From positions 1-7,227 of the forward strand of contig CAZKAQ010000165.1 in NCBI GenBank assembly GCA_964550655.1: a DNA stretch of 7,227 nt, in the 5' to 3' direction. This DNA comes from GCA-1730015 sp964550655 (lineage in GTDB: Bacteria; Pseudomonadota; Gammaproteobacteria; Granulosicoccales; Granulosicoccaceae). The notes beneath the pieces are model-generated. The model was not told where the DNA came from and searched no databases. It was given only the letters and a program-made list of their open reading frames with translations. Within the stretch, counting starts at the first letter, position 1. Every line of letters starts with the position of its first letter. The position numbers and the translations under genes are program-made. Positions 1 through 5,765 of this stretch are shown here, piece after piece.

Positions 1-1
1 G

Positions 2-70
2 GACTCTGCATTATCGAGCAATCTAAAGATCAAGCGAGATGCCGTCGATTTCGTGAATAGTCCAGGTTAA
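2..70 (+). CDS. Possible C-terminal end of a gene cut by the window edge
   Basis: Reading from base 2, an open frame of 22 codons ends at TAA (68-70) and encodes a peptide ending in KRDAVDFVNSPG. Its codon choice is ordinary, and a rightward gene ending here would converge on the leftward hydrolase gene. The frame beginning at base 1 is also open, to TAG at 58-60, so the assignment rests on plausibility only. No family can be recognised from so few residues, and no terminator hairpin is visible between this stop and base 79. Confidence 0.22.
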   Translation, partial: DSALSSNLKIKRDAVDFVNSPG

Positions 71-78
71 AAGCACTG

Positions 79-999
79 CTAACGGCGTTCAGTCTCAATA
101 AATTCCAGCACGGAGCGCGCAAAAATATCGTTATTGTCGCCGGCAACCATATGAGCGGCATCGGCAATATCCTGAAACTGCGCATGTGGGACCAGCTCAA
201 GAAACTCATTCACTGATTCCCGACTCACAATATCACTCTGCTGACCACGTACCAGTAGCACGGGCAGTTCAAGCCTGGCTGCGGCGTCGCGCTGTCGCTG
301 ATAAAGATCCGTGTTGATGGTGCCTATGTGCTGCATCAGGCGCGGGTCCCAGTGCCAGTAGTAACGGCCATCGTCCGCCAGCCTCAGGTTCTTTTTTAAT
401 CCTTCAGTATTTTTGCCTCGCCCCGCAGCGCTCGCTGTGTCCGGAGTGTCGACCTGTTTCGCTGTCGAATGAATCGCTCGAACACGATTGGACTGATAGG
501 AGGCAACCGCCACGGCAGCCTCCTCCACAGAGGCAAAGCCGCCCTGATAGCGGTTCATAAATTCTATTATTCTGGCAACCCCGGTGTGTTCAATTCTCGG
601 CGTAATATCGACCAGCACGATGGAACTGAAGACTCGCGTTAACGCTTCGCCCTCGGCCAGCATGCCACAAACACCACCGAGAGAAGCACCGACAAGTACC
701 GGTTTGCTATCACTTGTGGATTCAAAATGCCTGACCAGAGACAAAAGATCCGAAACCAGCGTATCGATCGAATAATCGCCGTCCTGCGGCCAGTCGCTGT
801 TGCCGTGCCCGCGCGCATCTACAGTCACGGCATGCCATCCTGCAGTCCCGAGCCGCTGACTTGCCTGACGCCAGGAGTGTCTTGTCTGGCCAGCGCCGTG
901 CATCAGAATCACAACGGGTTTGCCGACCTCGCCAAAGGAAGTCGCCGCTAGTTGAACATCATCGGCGACAGGGATATATAGTGTCTTGGCCAGGGTCAT
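79..999 (-). CDS. Alpha/beta hydrolase (serine hydrolase fold), substrate unknown
   Basis: This encodes a 306-residue alpha/beta-hydrolase-fold enzyme, probably cytoplasmic because no signal peptide is seen. The oxyanion-loop motif HGAG is at residues 34-37, and DARGHGNS (61-68) is the usual turn after strand 4. The nucleophile elbow GASLGG places the catalytic serine at S106. D256, in the strand ending LLVRGQQSD, is the likely acid, and H283, in AAHMVAGD, the likely base. The triad is therefore complete. The start is the ATG at 997-999: the frame stays open to 1071, but the extra 24 residues are not hydrolase-like and overlap the divergent fadD promoter. No strong Shine-Dalgarno precedes the chosen start. 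Residues 176-205 form a polar linker before KKNLRL that may be longer than in relatives. Esterases, epoxide hydrolases and C-C hydrolases share this fold, so the reaction cannot be set from sequence. Divergence from fadD suggests an acyl or ester substrate (inference). Confidence 0.9.
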   Translation of the reverse strand: MTLAKTLYIPVADDVQLAATSFGEVGKPVVILMHGAGQTRHSWRQASQRLGTAGWHAVTVDARGHGNSDWPQDGDYSIDTLVSDLLSLVRHFESTSDSKPVLVGASLGGVCGMLAEGEALTRVFSSIVLVDITPRIEHTGVARIIEFMNRYQGGFASVEEAAVAVASYQSNRVRAIHSTAKQVDTPDTASAAGRGKNTEGLKKNLRLADDGRYYWHWDPRLMQHIGTINTDLYQRQRDAAARLELPVLLVRGQQSDIVSRESVNEFLELVPHAQFQDIADAAHMVAGDNNDIFARSVLEFIETERR

Positions 1000-1017
1000 A
1001 CAGCTTGTAAAAACCGA

Positions 1018-1028
1018 AATGTTACATT
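1018..1028. promoter_or_regulatory. Palindrome AATGT-T-ACATT overlapping the fadD -35 position
   Basis: This is an 11-bp perfect palindrome with a one-base centre. It is flanked by CGA on the left and, one base further out, TCG on the right, which extends the symmetry imperfectly. It covers the expected -35 position of the fadD promoter and lies about 20 bp upstream of the hydrolase start, so a bound protein could affect both genes. It does not match the known E. coli FadR site or the Pseudomonas PsrA site (GAAAC-N4-GTTTC). Confidence 0.3.
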
Positions 1029-1041
1029 GTCGCCGCAAGTC

Positions 1042-1047
1042 TATAAT
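1042..1047 (+). promoter_or_regulatory. Candidate -10 box of the fadD promoter
   Basis: TATAAT matches the sigma-70 -10 consensus exactly. It would start transcription near base 1054 and leave a leader of about 73 nt. At the 17-nt spacing the -35 position (1019-1024) reads ATGTTA, a poor match, so the promoter may need an activator or be weak. The same bases read leftward give TATTATAG, so a divergent hydrolase promoter could overlap, but no convincing leftward -35 was found. Confidence 0.5.
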
Positions 1048-1126
1048 AAACGGACAGCACGCGGCGACCAATCACCCGACAGGTCATAAGATCAGTGAAG
1101 TTAAAGCTACAACAAGGTAGAAAATA

Positions 1127-2815
1127 ATGACTGCAAAACCATGGCTGGACAGCTACCCGGAAGGTGTACCGGAATTCGCTGATATTGATGCCTACGACAG
1201 CGTTGTCGATGTTCTGGCAGAGAGTGTTAAAAAATTTCACGACAAAGTTGCATTTGTCAGCATGGGTGCTTCTATCACATTTGGTGAGCTTGACGATTAC
1301 GCCAACGCCTTCGCCGCATGGATACAGGCAAGCGGGAAGTTCCAAAAAGGCGACCGTGTTGCTGTGATGATGCCCAACGTACTGCAGTATCCGATTACTG
1401 TGTTTGGTTTACTTCGAGCCGGACTCGTCGTGGTTAATACCAACCCTCTGTACACCAGGCGCGAACTACAGCATCAACTGGAAGATTCAGGTGCAAAGGG
1501 CATAGTCGTTATTGAAAACTTCGCCAATACGCTCGAAAGAACAACGGTCAAACCTGAAGTAATCATCACTACCCGGGTTGGTGACATGCTCGGTTTCCCG
1601 AAATCCTTTATTGTTAATTCTGTCGTTAAATACGTAAAGAAAATGGTGCCGAAGTTTAACCTGCCTGGCAGTATTTCTTTTTCGGAAGTACTCAAACAAG
1701 GCGCTGAAAAACAATTTCAGCTGGTTGCATTAAATCACAACGACCTGGCTTTTCTACAGTACACAGGTGGTACAACAGGGGTTGCAAAAGGTGCGATGCT
1801 AAGCCACGGAAACATGGTTTCCAACATGCAACAGGCTCGCCACTGGCTGACACCTTCTGACATTGTCGAAGGCGAAGAGATAATTATCACCGCACTTCCG
1901 CTTTATCATATATTTGCACTAACAGCTAACTGTCTCGTTTTCGCAAATATCGGTGCGACAAACATATTGATACTGAACCCGCGTGACCTTCCGGCATTTG
2001 TAAAAGAATTATCAAAGTACAAGTTCACCTCTCTAACAGGCGTTAATACGCTGTTCAACGCGCTGTTAAATACAGACGGCTTTAGCAAGCTTGATTTTTC
2101 AAACCTGAAGATCACACTCGGTGGTGGCATGGCAGTGCAGCAATCAGTTGCCGAAGAGTGGAAAGAAGTAACCGGCTGTCCGTTAATTGAAGCCTATGGC
2201 CTGACTGAAACCAGTCCCGCAGCCTGTATGAACCCGATTACCATGACCGACTACAACGGTTCTATCGGTTTACCCATACCTTCCACAGAAGCCTGTGTAA
2301 AAGACGAGGAGGGCAACATACTGTCAGTCGGTGAACGTGGCGAGCTATGTGTCCGTGGACCACAAGTTATGCAGGGGTATTGGCAACGTGAAGAAGCCAC
2401 TGCAAAGACCATTGACAGCGACAACTGGCTGCACACCGGTGATATTGCAATTATGGATGAGCAGGGTTACTTTAAAATCGTTGATCGTCTTAAAGACATG
2501 ATCCTTGTGTCTGGTTTTAACGTATACCCGAACGAAATTGAAAACGTAATGGTTTCACACCCGGGTATTCTCGAGGTCGGCGCAATAGGTATACCGGACG
2601 AACACTCGGGTGAGGTCGTCAAAGTGTATATCGTCGCCAAAGACAAGTCTTTAACAGAGGAAGACATAGAAAAGTTCTGCCGCGAAAATTTCACTGGTTA
2701 CAAAAGGCCAAAAGCCATCGCGTTTGTAGACGAACTGCCGAAGTCAAATGTTGGCAAAATACTGCGCAGGGAATTACGCGAACAGGACCAACAGGCAAGC
2801 TCAGCCCAGGCTTGA
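1127..2815 (+). CDS. fadD: Long-chain-fatty-acid--CoA ligase (acyl-CoA synthetase)
   Basis: This 562-residue enzyme activates fatty acids to acyl-CoA in two steps through an acyl-adenylate. It feeds beta-oxidation and phospholipid synthesis at the inner face of the cytoplasmic membrane. Its length and motifs match E. coli FadD closely. The ATP-binding P-loop YTGGTTGVAKGA is at 212-223, the adenylate motif EAYGLTE at 355-361, and WLHTGDI at 434-440. The hinge and fatty-acyl signature runs across 447-472 and includes DRLKDMILVSGFNVYPNEIE. K544, in NVGKILRREL, is the adenylation lysine of the mobile C-terminal domain. The start ATG follows AAGGTAG at a normal distance, and the protein begins directly with the family N-terminus. 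The gene is divergent from the hydrolase and convergent with the cold-shock gene, so it is probably monocistronic. No truncation or missing catalytic residue is seen. A medium-chain specificity cannot be excluded. Confidence 0.96.
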   Translation: MTAKPWLDSYPEGVPEFADIDAYDSVVDVLAESVKKFHDKVAFVSMGASITFGELDDYANAFAAWIQASGKFQKGDRVAVMMPNVLQYPITVFGLLRAGLVVVNTNPLYTRRELQHQLEDSGAKGIVVIENFANTLERTTVKPEVIITTRVGDMLGFPKSFIVNSVVKYVKKMVPKFNLPGSISFSEVLKQGAEKQFQLVALNHNDLAFLQYTGGTTGVAKGAMLSHGNMVSNMQQARHWLTPSDIVEGEEIIITALPLYHIFALTANCLVFANIGATNILILNPRDLPAFVKELSKYKFTSLTGVNTLFNALLNTDGFSKLDFSNLKITLGGGMAVQQSVAEEWKEVTGCPLIEAYGLTETSPAACMNPITMTDYNGSIGLPIPSTEACVKDEEGNILSVGERGELCVRGPQVMQGYWQREEATAKTIDSDNWLHTGDIAIMDEQGYFKIVDRLKDMILVSGFNVYPNEIENVMVSHPGILEVGAIGIPDEHSGEVVKVYIVAKDKSLTEEDIEKFCRENFTGYKRPKAIAFVDELPKSNVGKILRRELREQDQQASSAQA

Positions 2816-2840
2816 GAAATGTGCTGACTACTGCAAATTC

Positions 2841-2863
2841 TTTGGCATGGTTAGCATGCCAAA
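2841..2863 (+). terminator. Perfect 9-bp hairpin after fadD
   Basis: TTTGGCATG (2841-2849) and CATGCCAAA (2855-2863) form a perfect 9-bp stem with a five-base loop, 26 bases past the fadD stop. No T-run follows on either strand, so it is not a textbook intrinsic terminator. It may instead protect the fadD mRNA 3' end from exonucleases or help termination together with the next hairpin. Confidence 0.4.
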
Positions 2864-2896
2864 AGAGCGCCTGAAAAAGTACAACGACAACATGCT

Positions 2897-2920
2897 AAAA
2901 GAGCAGGTTCAAGCCTGCTT
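2897..2920 (-). terminator. Intrinsic terminator of the cold-shock gene, overlapping its stop codon
   Basis: Read leftward, AGCAGG (2919-2914) pairs with CCTGCT (2907-2902) around a six-base loop, and CTTTT follows. The upper arm abuts the TAA stop codon (2922-2920) of the cold-shock gene, so the hairpin forms almost directly behind the coding region. Read rightward, the same hairpin is followed only by TTACTC, so it is a weak stop at best for fadD transcripts. Confidence 0.55.
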
Positions 2921-3129
2921 TACTCAAGTCTTGACACTTCGGCAGCCTGCCAGCCTTTGTCACTTTTTGTCTGTATATATTCGACCTGCTGGCCTTCCGC
3001 AAGTGTCTTGTAGCCTTCACCCTCGATAGAGCGATAGTGAACAAAAACGTCTTCGCCTGCTTCGTTGACTATAAAGCCATAGCCCTTCGCATTATCAAAC
3101 CACTTTACGGTACCTATTGATTTATCCAT
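2920..3129 (-). CDS. CspA-family cold-shock-domain protein
   Basis: This 69-residue protein is a single cold-shock domain, the usual length for bacterial Csp proteins. Such proteins bind single-stranded RNA and DNA through surface aromatic residues and act as RNA chaperones or antiterminators. GTVKWF is at 6-11, RNP1 KGYGFI at 15-20 and RNP2 VFVHY at 28-32. The second half (EGEGYKTLAEGQQVEY) follows the family pattern. Tyrosine replaces the commoner phenylalanine in RNP1 (Y17) and at the end of RNP2 (Y32), a conservative change. AGG lies seven bases before the ATG, an adequate ribosome binding site. The gene faces fadD tail to tail and has its own promoter and terminator. Csp paralogues are numerous and not all are cold-induced. 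The short leader predicted here argues against the long thermosensing leader of E. coli cspA, so the CspA/CspC/CspE/CspD subtype is left open. Confidence 0.95.
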   Translation of the reverse strand: MDKSIGTVKWFDNAKGYGFIVNEAGEDVFVHYRSIEGEGYKTLAEGQQVEYIQTKSDKGWQAAEVSRLE

Positions 3130-3147
3130 CTTTCAACCTGAATCCGC

Positions 3148-3176
3148 TCCGGCGCCGTGGTCCGGACGTTTTTTTT
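3148..3176 (+). terminator. GC hairpin followed by eight T
   Basis: TCCGG (3148-3152) and CCGGA (3162-3166) pair around a nine-base loop, and T8 follows at 3169-3176. Read rightward this resembles a modest intrinsic terminator that could stop stray transcripts coming from fadD antisense to the cold-shock gene. Read leftward the same bases are the 5' leader of the cold-shock mRNA: a run of A followed by a GC-rich hairpin. Either role, or both, is possible. Confidence 0.35.
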
Positions 3177-3182
3177 AGAGTA

Positions 3183-3213
3183 ATTATAGAGTGTTACCGA
3201 ATTCCACCATCAA
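3183..3213 (-). promoter_or_regulatory. Sigma-70 promoter of the cold-shock gene
   Basis: On the minus strand a perfect TATAAT (3188-3183) is preceded at 19 bp by TTGATG (3213-3208), which matches four of six -35 bases. Transcription would start around 3176, at the edge of an eight-A tract, giving a leader of about 47 nt. The spacing is longer than the ideal 17 bp. Confidence 0.55.
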
Positions 3214-3278
3214 AAATAGTAGACAATCACACACGATCCTCCATGACGGATCTTGCATTGTCAACCAGTAAATGGCGC

Positions 3279-3300
3279 CTTGTAGGAATAATCCTACAAG
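3279..3300. promoter_or_regulatory. Perfect palindrome resembling a GacA/NarL-type operator
   Basis: CTTGTAGGA and TCCTACAAG are perfect 9-bp arms around ATAA. No T-run follows on either strand, so it is not a terminator. The core TGTAGG-N6-CCTACA has the same geometry as the GacA/UvrY upstream site TGTAAG-N6-CTTACA, differing by one symmetric base per arm. It is centred about 113 bp upstream of the predicted csp start and about 234 bp upstream of the metalloprotease-like ATG. A perfect -35-like TTGACA lies just to its left on the minus strand (3264-3259), but no good -10 pairs with it. Confidence 0.5.
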
Positions 3301-3498
3301 AATTGAGCGAAAAAATCCTAATTCGTTTTTTAGATCCATGTTCGTTTACGCCAGGAATAGGCCCATAAACGCAACAGTACGAGGTCGCAACTGACCGAAG
3401 ACATCAGTCAGCCAGCATGGCCCACACATCTGTACCGCCGGATTCAGATCTGTTCGAAATCGCCGATACCTGCTTTTGCATGATTGGAAGACCGCAAC

Positions 3499-3519
3499 AT
3501 GAAAGATCTCAGCAGATAA
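3499..3519 (+). CDS. Six-codon mini-ORF (MKDLSR), possible leader peptide
   Basis: ATG at 3499 is followed by five codons and TAA (3517-3519). GGAAG (3486-3490) lies eight bases before the ATG and is a much better Shine-Dalgarno than anything before the downstream start at 3524. The stop is four bases ahead of that start, so ribosomes ending here could re-initiate on the metalloprotease-like gene. The peptide is too short for homology, and a chance occurrence is quite possible. Confidence 0.25.
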   Translation: MKDLSR

Positions 3520-3523
3520 GCCT

Positions 3524-4303
3524 ATGAAAATAATGAGCTTTAATTTTCTGCGCCCTCTGCTGTTGCTGTGTGTACTTTTTACCGTGGGTGGCATTACGGC
3601 ACATCAGATAGTCTATTCGCGCTCCTGGCACGAACCACTTGAAGTGGTGGTCTACCCGATCAATGGCGACAGTTCGCTTGAAACACACAATTACATTAAC
3701 ACCCTGAGCAGCACAACATTCACAGAAGTAAACGACTGGTTTGCAGCAGAAGCCAAACGCCACAATGCACCGATTCACGAACCTGTGAAGGTACAACTCG
3801 GTAACCGGGTTGAATCAGTTCCACCGCCACTACCAGTGAACAAAGGGATAATCCGCACTGTGCTGTGGGGCTTACAACTGCGCTACTGGGTATTTAGAAA
3901 CACCCCGGATAATGACTCAAACCTTCGACGCGTGAGGGTATTTGTCGCCTACTACCAAGGTCAGGACAACCAGCCGCTGGCACACTCTGTTGGATTGCAG
4001 AAGGGCCTCATCGGTATCGTCAACGCGTTCGCTCACAGACAACACACCAAACAGAACAACATCGTCATAGCGCACGAAATTCTGCACACGGTGGGCGCTA
4101 CTGACAAATACAACTTTTTCGGCGGCCCGCAGTTTCCCGAAGGCTACTCCAACCCGCATCGTCAGCCGTTGTATCCACAGCGATACGCAGAAATCATGGT
4201 CGGACGAATCCCGACATCACGCTACTCTTCCTATATGGCGAAAAGCCTGAGGAGTGTGCGGATGAATAAACTGACAGCCAGCGAGATCGCCTGGTACGAC
4301 TGA
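3524..4303 (+). CDS. Signal-anchored metzincin-like zinc metalloprotease, family not recognised
   Basis: This is a 259-residue protein. Residues 1-27 are a basic start plus a hydrophobic stretch (FLRPLLLLCVLFTVGGITA), which is either a signal peptide or an N-terminal membrane anchor. The rest would then lie in the periplasm or outside the cell. Residues 184-194 read HEILHTVGATD, the HExxHxxGxxD form of the metzincin zinc site: H184, H188 and D194 would bind zinc and E185 would be the catalytic base. A methionine in YAEIMVGRI (M225), 31 residues after D194, is placed like a metzincin Met-turn. Aspartate as third ligand is known from snapalysin-type enzymes; most metzincins use histidine. Residues 28-180 match no family that I recognise. 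The start at 3524 has no clear Shine-Dalgarno, and ATG 3533 (residue 4) is an alternative. Zinc-protease activity is inferred from motif and topology; the substrate is unknown. Confidence 0.78.
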   Translation: MKIMSFNFLRPLLLLCVLFTVGGITAHQIVYSRSWHEPLEVVVYPINGDSSLETHNYINTLSSTTFTEVNDWFAAEAKRHNAPIHEPVKVQLGNRVESVPPPLPVNKGIIRTVLWGLQLRYWVFRNTPDNDSNLRRVRVFVAYYQGQDNQPLAHSVGLQKGLIGIVNAFAHRQHTKQNNIVIAHEILHTVGATDKYNFFGGPQFPEGYSNPHRQPLYPQRYAEIMVGRIPTSRYSSYMAKSLRSVRMNKLTASEIAWYD

Positions 4304-4563
4304 TCTCAAAAAAATCTGAGGCCGTAGCTGCATAATTCTGTAAATCACCGCAGAAAACAGCCAAACCCAACCCCAAAAATCTCTGCCATCCACTAATCTC
4401 TATAGTGGCGTCTTTGAAATTCGGCAGAACGCATCCAGCCAGTCAAAGGTTGCCATACAACGTGATTGGAGCAGCCCCGGATAGCCCACTGTCGGCCCGG
4501 ATTATCCAACACAACGACAACGGTGTTGTTCCTAAAGTACCTTTGAAGTCAGGTTTCATTATC
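4304..4563. other. 260-bp spacer before envC with two small hairpins
   Basis: No gene is supported here. CCACTA (4390-4395) pairs with TAGTGG (4403-4408), and CAACAC (4507-4512) pairs with GTGTTG (4523-4528). Neither is followed by a clear T-run. A weak CTCA/TGAG stem around an A-run follows the metalloprotease-like stop. TATAGT (4401-4406) could be a -10 box but has no matching -35. The spacer suggests envC has its own promoter rather than being tightly coupled to the gene upstream. Confidence 0.4.
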
Positions 4564-5718
4564 ATGCGCACCAATCGCATTACTGCTGTTTCCATTTTCT
4601 CGCTTGTGGTCATTTTTTCAATGACGGCGGCAACTGCGATCGCTGCCCCAAAAAACAATGAAAGCTTTTCAGTAGAGACACTCTCCCGTCTGTATGGCGA
4701 AAGAATCGCGAAGCTGGAGCTCGAAATTCGCAACGAGTCCGAACGACGCACAACAATTCTCTATCAGCTCGATCGGGCAATCAACGAAATCTCAGCTCTG
4801 GAAGCTGAAAGCCAGCATTCGCTTGAAAACACATCGCCAATTACTCAGAGTCTGGAGGCACTTGCTGCCGAAGCAGCGAGCCTGGAAAACGACGTCCGCC
4901 AAAACGAAAGTTTACTTGAGCAACTGCAATACTCTCTTGAACAACAACCGGAGCTATCGGTTTGGCAGGCAGCACTCGGATCAGAGCATGTGCAGACACA
5001 CCAGCGGCTATGGGCAACACACAGTTATCTGATCTACACCACCAGGAAACAACAGCAACAGTTGCAGACTAAAAAAACGCTGCTTGATCAACGTACTCAG
5101 GTGCTTATCGAGTATGAAAGTAATGTCAAACAATCCATTGGTGAAATGCAGGGCCACTTCGATAAACTGGTACAGCGCCGCAATCGCCTGGAACATCAGC
5201 TGACAGAAATCTCCTCACAGATAGTCGAGAGGCAGGATCGCATTACCACACTGGCTGAACGATCAACTCTGGCGTTGGCCAACCCGCCATCCCTGTACTT
5301 TGGAAATTTTGAAAAAAAACTCAAAGATCCTGTTGAGGGTAGGATAATAAAAGAGTTTTCGGAACCCAAGGCAAGAGGGCTCCTTAAATGGAAGGGCATA
5401 CTCATCGAAGCGCCACTTGGTCTGCCATTTACATCAGTGTCAGACGGGCAGGTGGTGTTTGCCGATGAGCTGCAGGGCCTCGGCAACGTGGCGATCGTCG
5501 ATCACGGCCATGGCTACATGACGCTCTACGGGATGGCAGAACTATTATTGGTTGAGAAGGACCAATTACTACTGGCAGGTGATCCTGTCGGTACCATCGG
5601 CGAATCTGTCGGCGCCGGATCATCAGCGTTATATTTCGAAGTTCGTCACAACGCAGATGCGCTGGATCCGCAAAATTGGCTGGAAATGCATCGAATTGCG
5701 CAAAAGAATAAGCGGTAA
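4564..5718 (+). CDS. envC: EnvC-like murein hydrolase activator (degenerate LytM/M23 domain)
   Basis: This 384-residue periplasmic protein should activate the septal N-acetylmuramyl-L-alanine amidases (AmiA/AmiB type) during daughter-cell separation, recruited by FtsEX as in E. coli. Residues 1-28 are a classic signal peptide ending in ATAIAA. Residues 35-235 are charged, Q/E/L-rich and predicted to be coiled coil. Residues 253-373 form a LytM domain. All zinc-ligand positions are replaced: the HxxxD site reads WKGIL (276-280), the LYxH site reads LYGM (321-324), and the HxH site reads ALY (355-357, in SSALYFEVR). E. coli EnvC has the similar SLYFEIR. The domain is therefore an activator, not an enzyme. 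The frame is open from a GTG at 4405, but the ATG at 4564 starts exactly at the signal peptide and has AGG ten bases upstream, so it is preferred. ctpA follows, the usual gammaproteobacterial order. The gpmI gene often found upstream is absent. Confidence 0.9.
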   Translation: MRTNRITAVSIFSLVVIFSMTAATAIAAPKNNESFSVETLSRLYGERIAKLELEIRNESERRTTILYQLDRAINEISALEAESQHSLENTSPITQSLEALAAEAASLENDVRQNESLLEQLQYSLEQQPELSVWQAALGSEHVQTHQRLWATHSYLIYTTRKQQQQLQTKKTLLDQRTQVLIEYESNVKQSIGEMQGHFDKLVQRRNRLEHQLTEISSQIVERQDRITTLAERSTLALANPPSLYFGNFEKKLKDPVEGRIIKEFSEPKARGLLKWKGILIEAPLGLPFTSVSDGQVVFADELQGLGNVAIVDHGHGYMTLYGMAELLLVEKDQLLLAGDPVGTIGESVGAGSSALYFEVRHNADALDPQNWLEMHRIAQKNKR

Positions 5719-5719
5719 C

Positions 5720-5765
5720 GACTCTTTTCAGAGTCAAAATGATAAGATCCGGGAACAAACTTCCC
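5720..5765 (+). promoter_or_regulatory. Two tandem hairpins in the envC-ctpA spacer
   Basis: GACTCT (5720-5725) and AGAGTC (5730-5735) form a perfect 6-bp stem with a TTTC loop, starting one base after the envC stop codon. GGGAA (5751-5755) and TTCCC (5761-5765) form a second stem with a five-base loop. Neither is followed by a T-run, so they look like RNA processing or translation-control elements rather than terminators. GACTC (5720-5724) can pair instead with GAGTC at 5780-5784, inside the ctpA ribosome binding site. Confidence 0.35.

Larger units (their letters stand above)
3130..3523. other. 394-bp gene-free regulatory region between csp and the metalloprotease-like gene
   Basis: No convincing protein gene lies here: the open frames on both strands have unconvincing translations and no start signals. 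The left third is the csp leader and promoter. The middle holds the palindrome at 3279-3300, followed by an A6 tract (3310-3315) and a T6 tract (3326-3331) that may bend the DNA. The right end holds a six-codon mini-ORF. No convincing -35/-10 pair for the rightward gene was found. Few GGA motifs are present, so the region does not look like a CsrB/RsmZ-type sponge RNA. Confidence 0.6.

Noticed and set aside
1000..1071. N-terminal extension of the hydrolase to the ATG at 1071
   Set aside because: The 24 extra residues do not resemble the fold and their codons overlap the fadD promoter. The hydrolase domain begins naturally at the ATG at 999.
2748..3029. Rightward 93-codon open frame spanning the fadD end and the csp gene
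   Set aside because: It starts inside fadD and runs antisense through csp. The part in the spacer reads as charged low-complexity sequence created by the repeated CATGCYAAAAGAGC unit, and no ATG there has a Shine-Dalgarno.
3236..3264. Second csp promoter using the perfect TTGACA at 3264-3259 (minus)
   Set aside because: At 17-bp spacing the -10 position reads GAGGAT, matching only three of six bases, while a perfect TATAAT is available nearer the gene.
3117..3368. Rightward 83-codon open frame between csp and the metalloprotease-like gene
   Set aside because: It begins antisense to the csp start and crosses the csp promoter, the T8 run and the palindrome. Its translation has no recognisable domain and no ribosome binding site.
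3301..3523. CsrB/RsmZ-like regulatory RNA downstream of the GacA-like palindrome
   Set aside because: Such RNAs carry many GGA motifs in hairpin loops and a terminator. Only about three scattered GGA triplets and no terminator are present in this stretch.
3346..3594. Leftward 82-codon open frame before the metalloprotease-like gene
   Set aside because: It starts antisense to that gene's signal segment, has a Cys/Arg-rich composition typical of shadow frames, and shows no start signal.
4405..4563. N-terminal extension of envC from a GTG at 4405
   Set aside because: The extra 53 residues would bury a clear signal peptide and have no Shine-Dalgarno or recognisable domain. The ATG at 4564 fits the export signal exactly.
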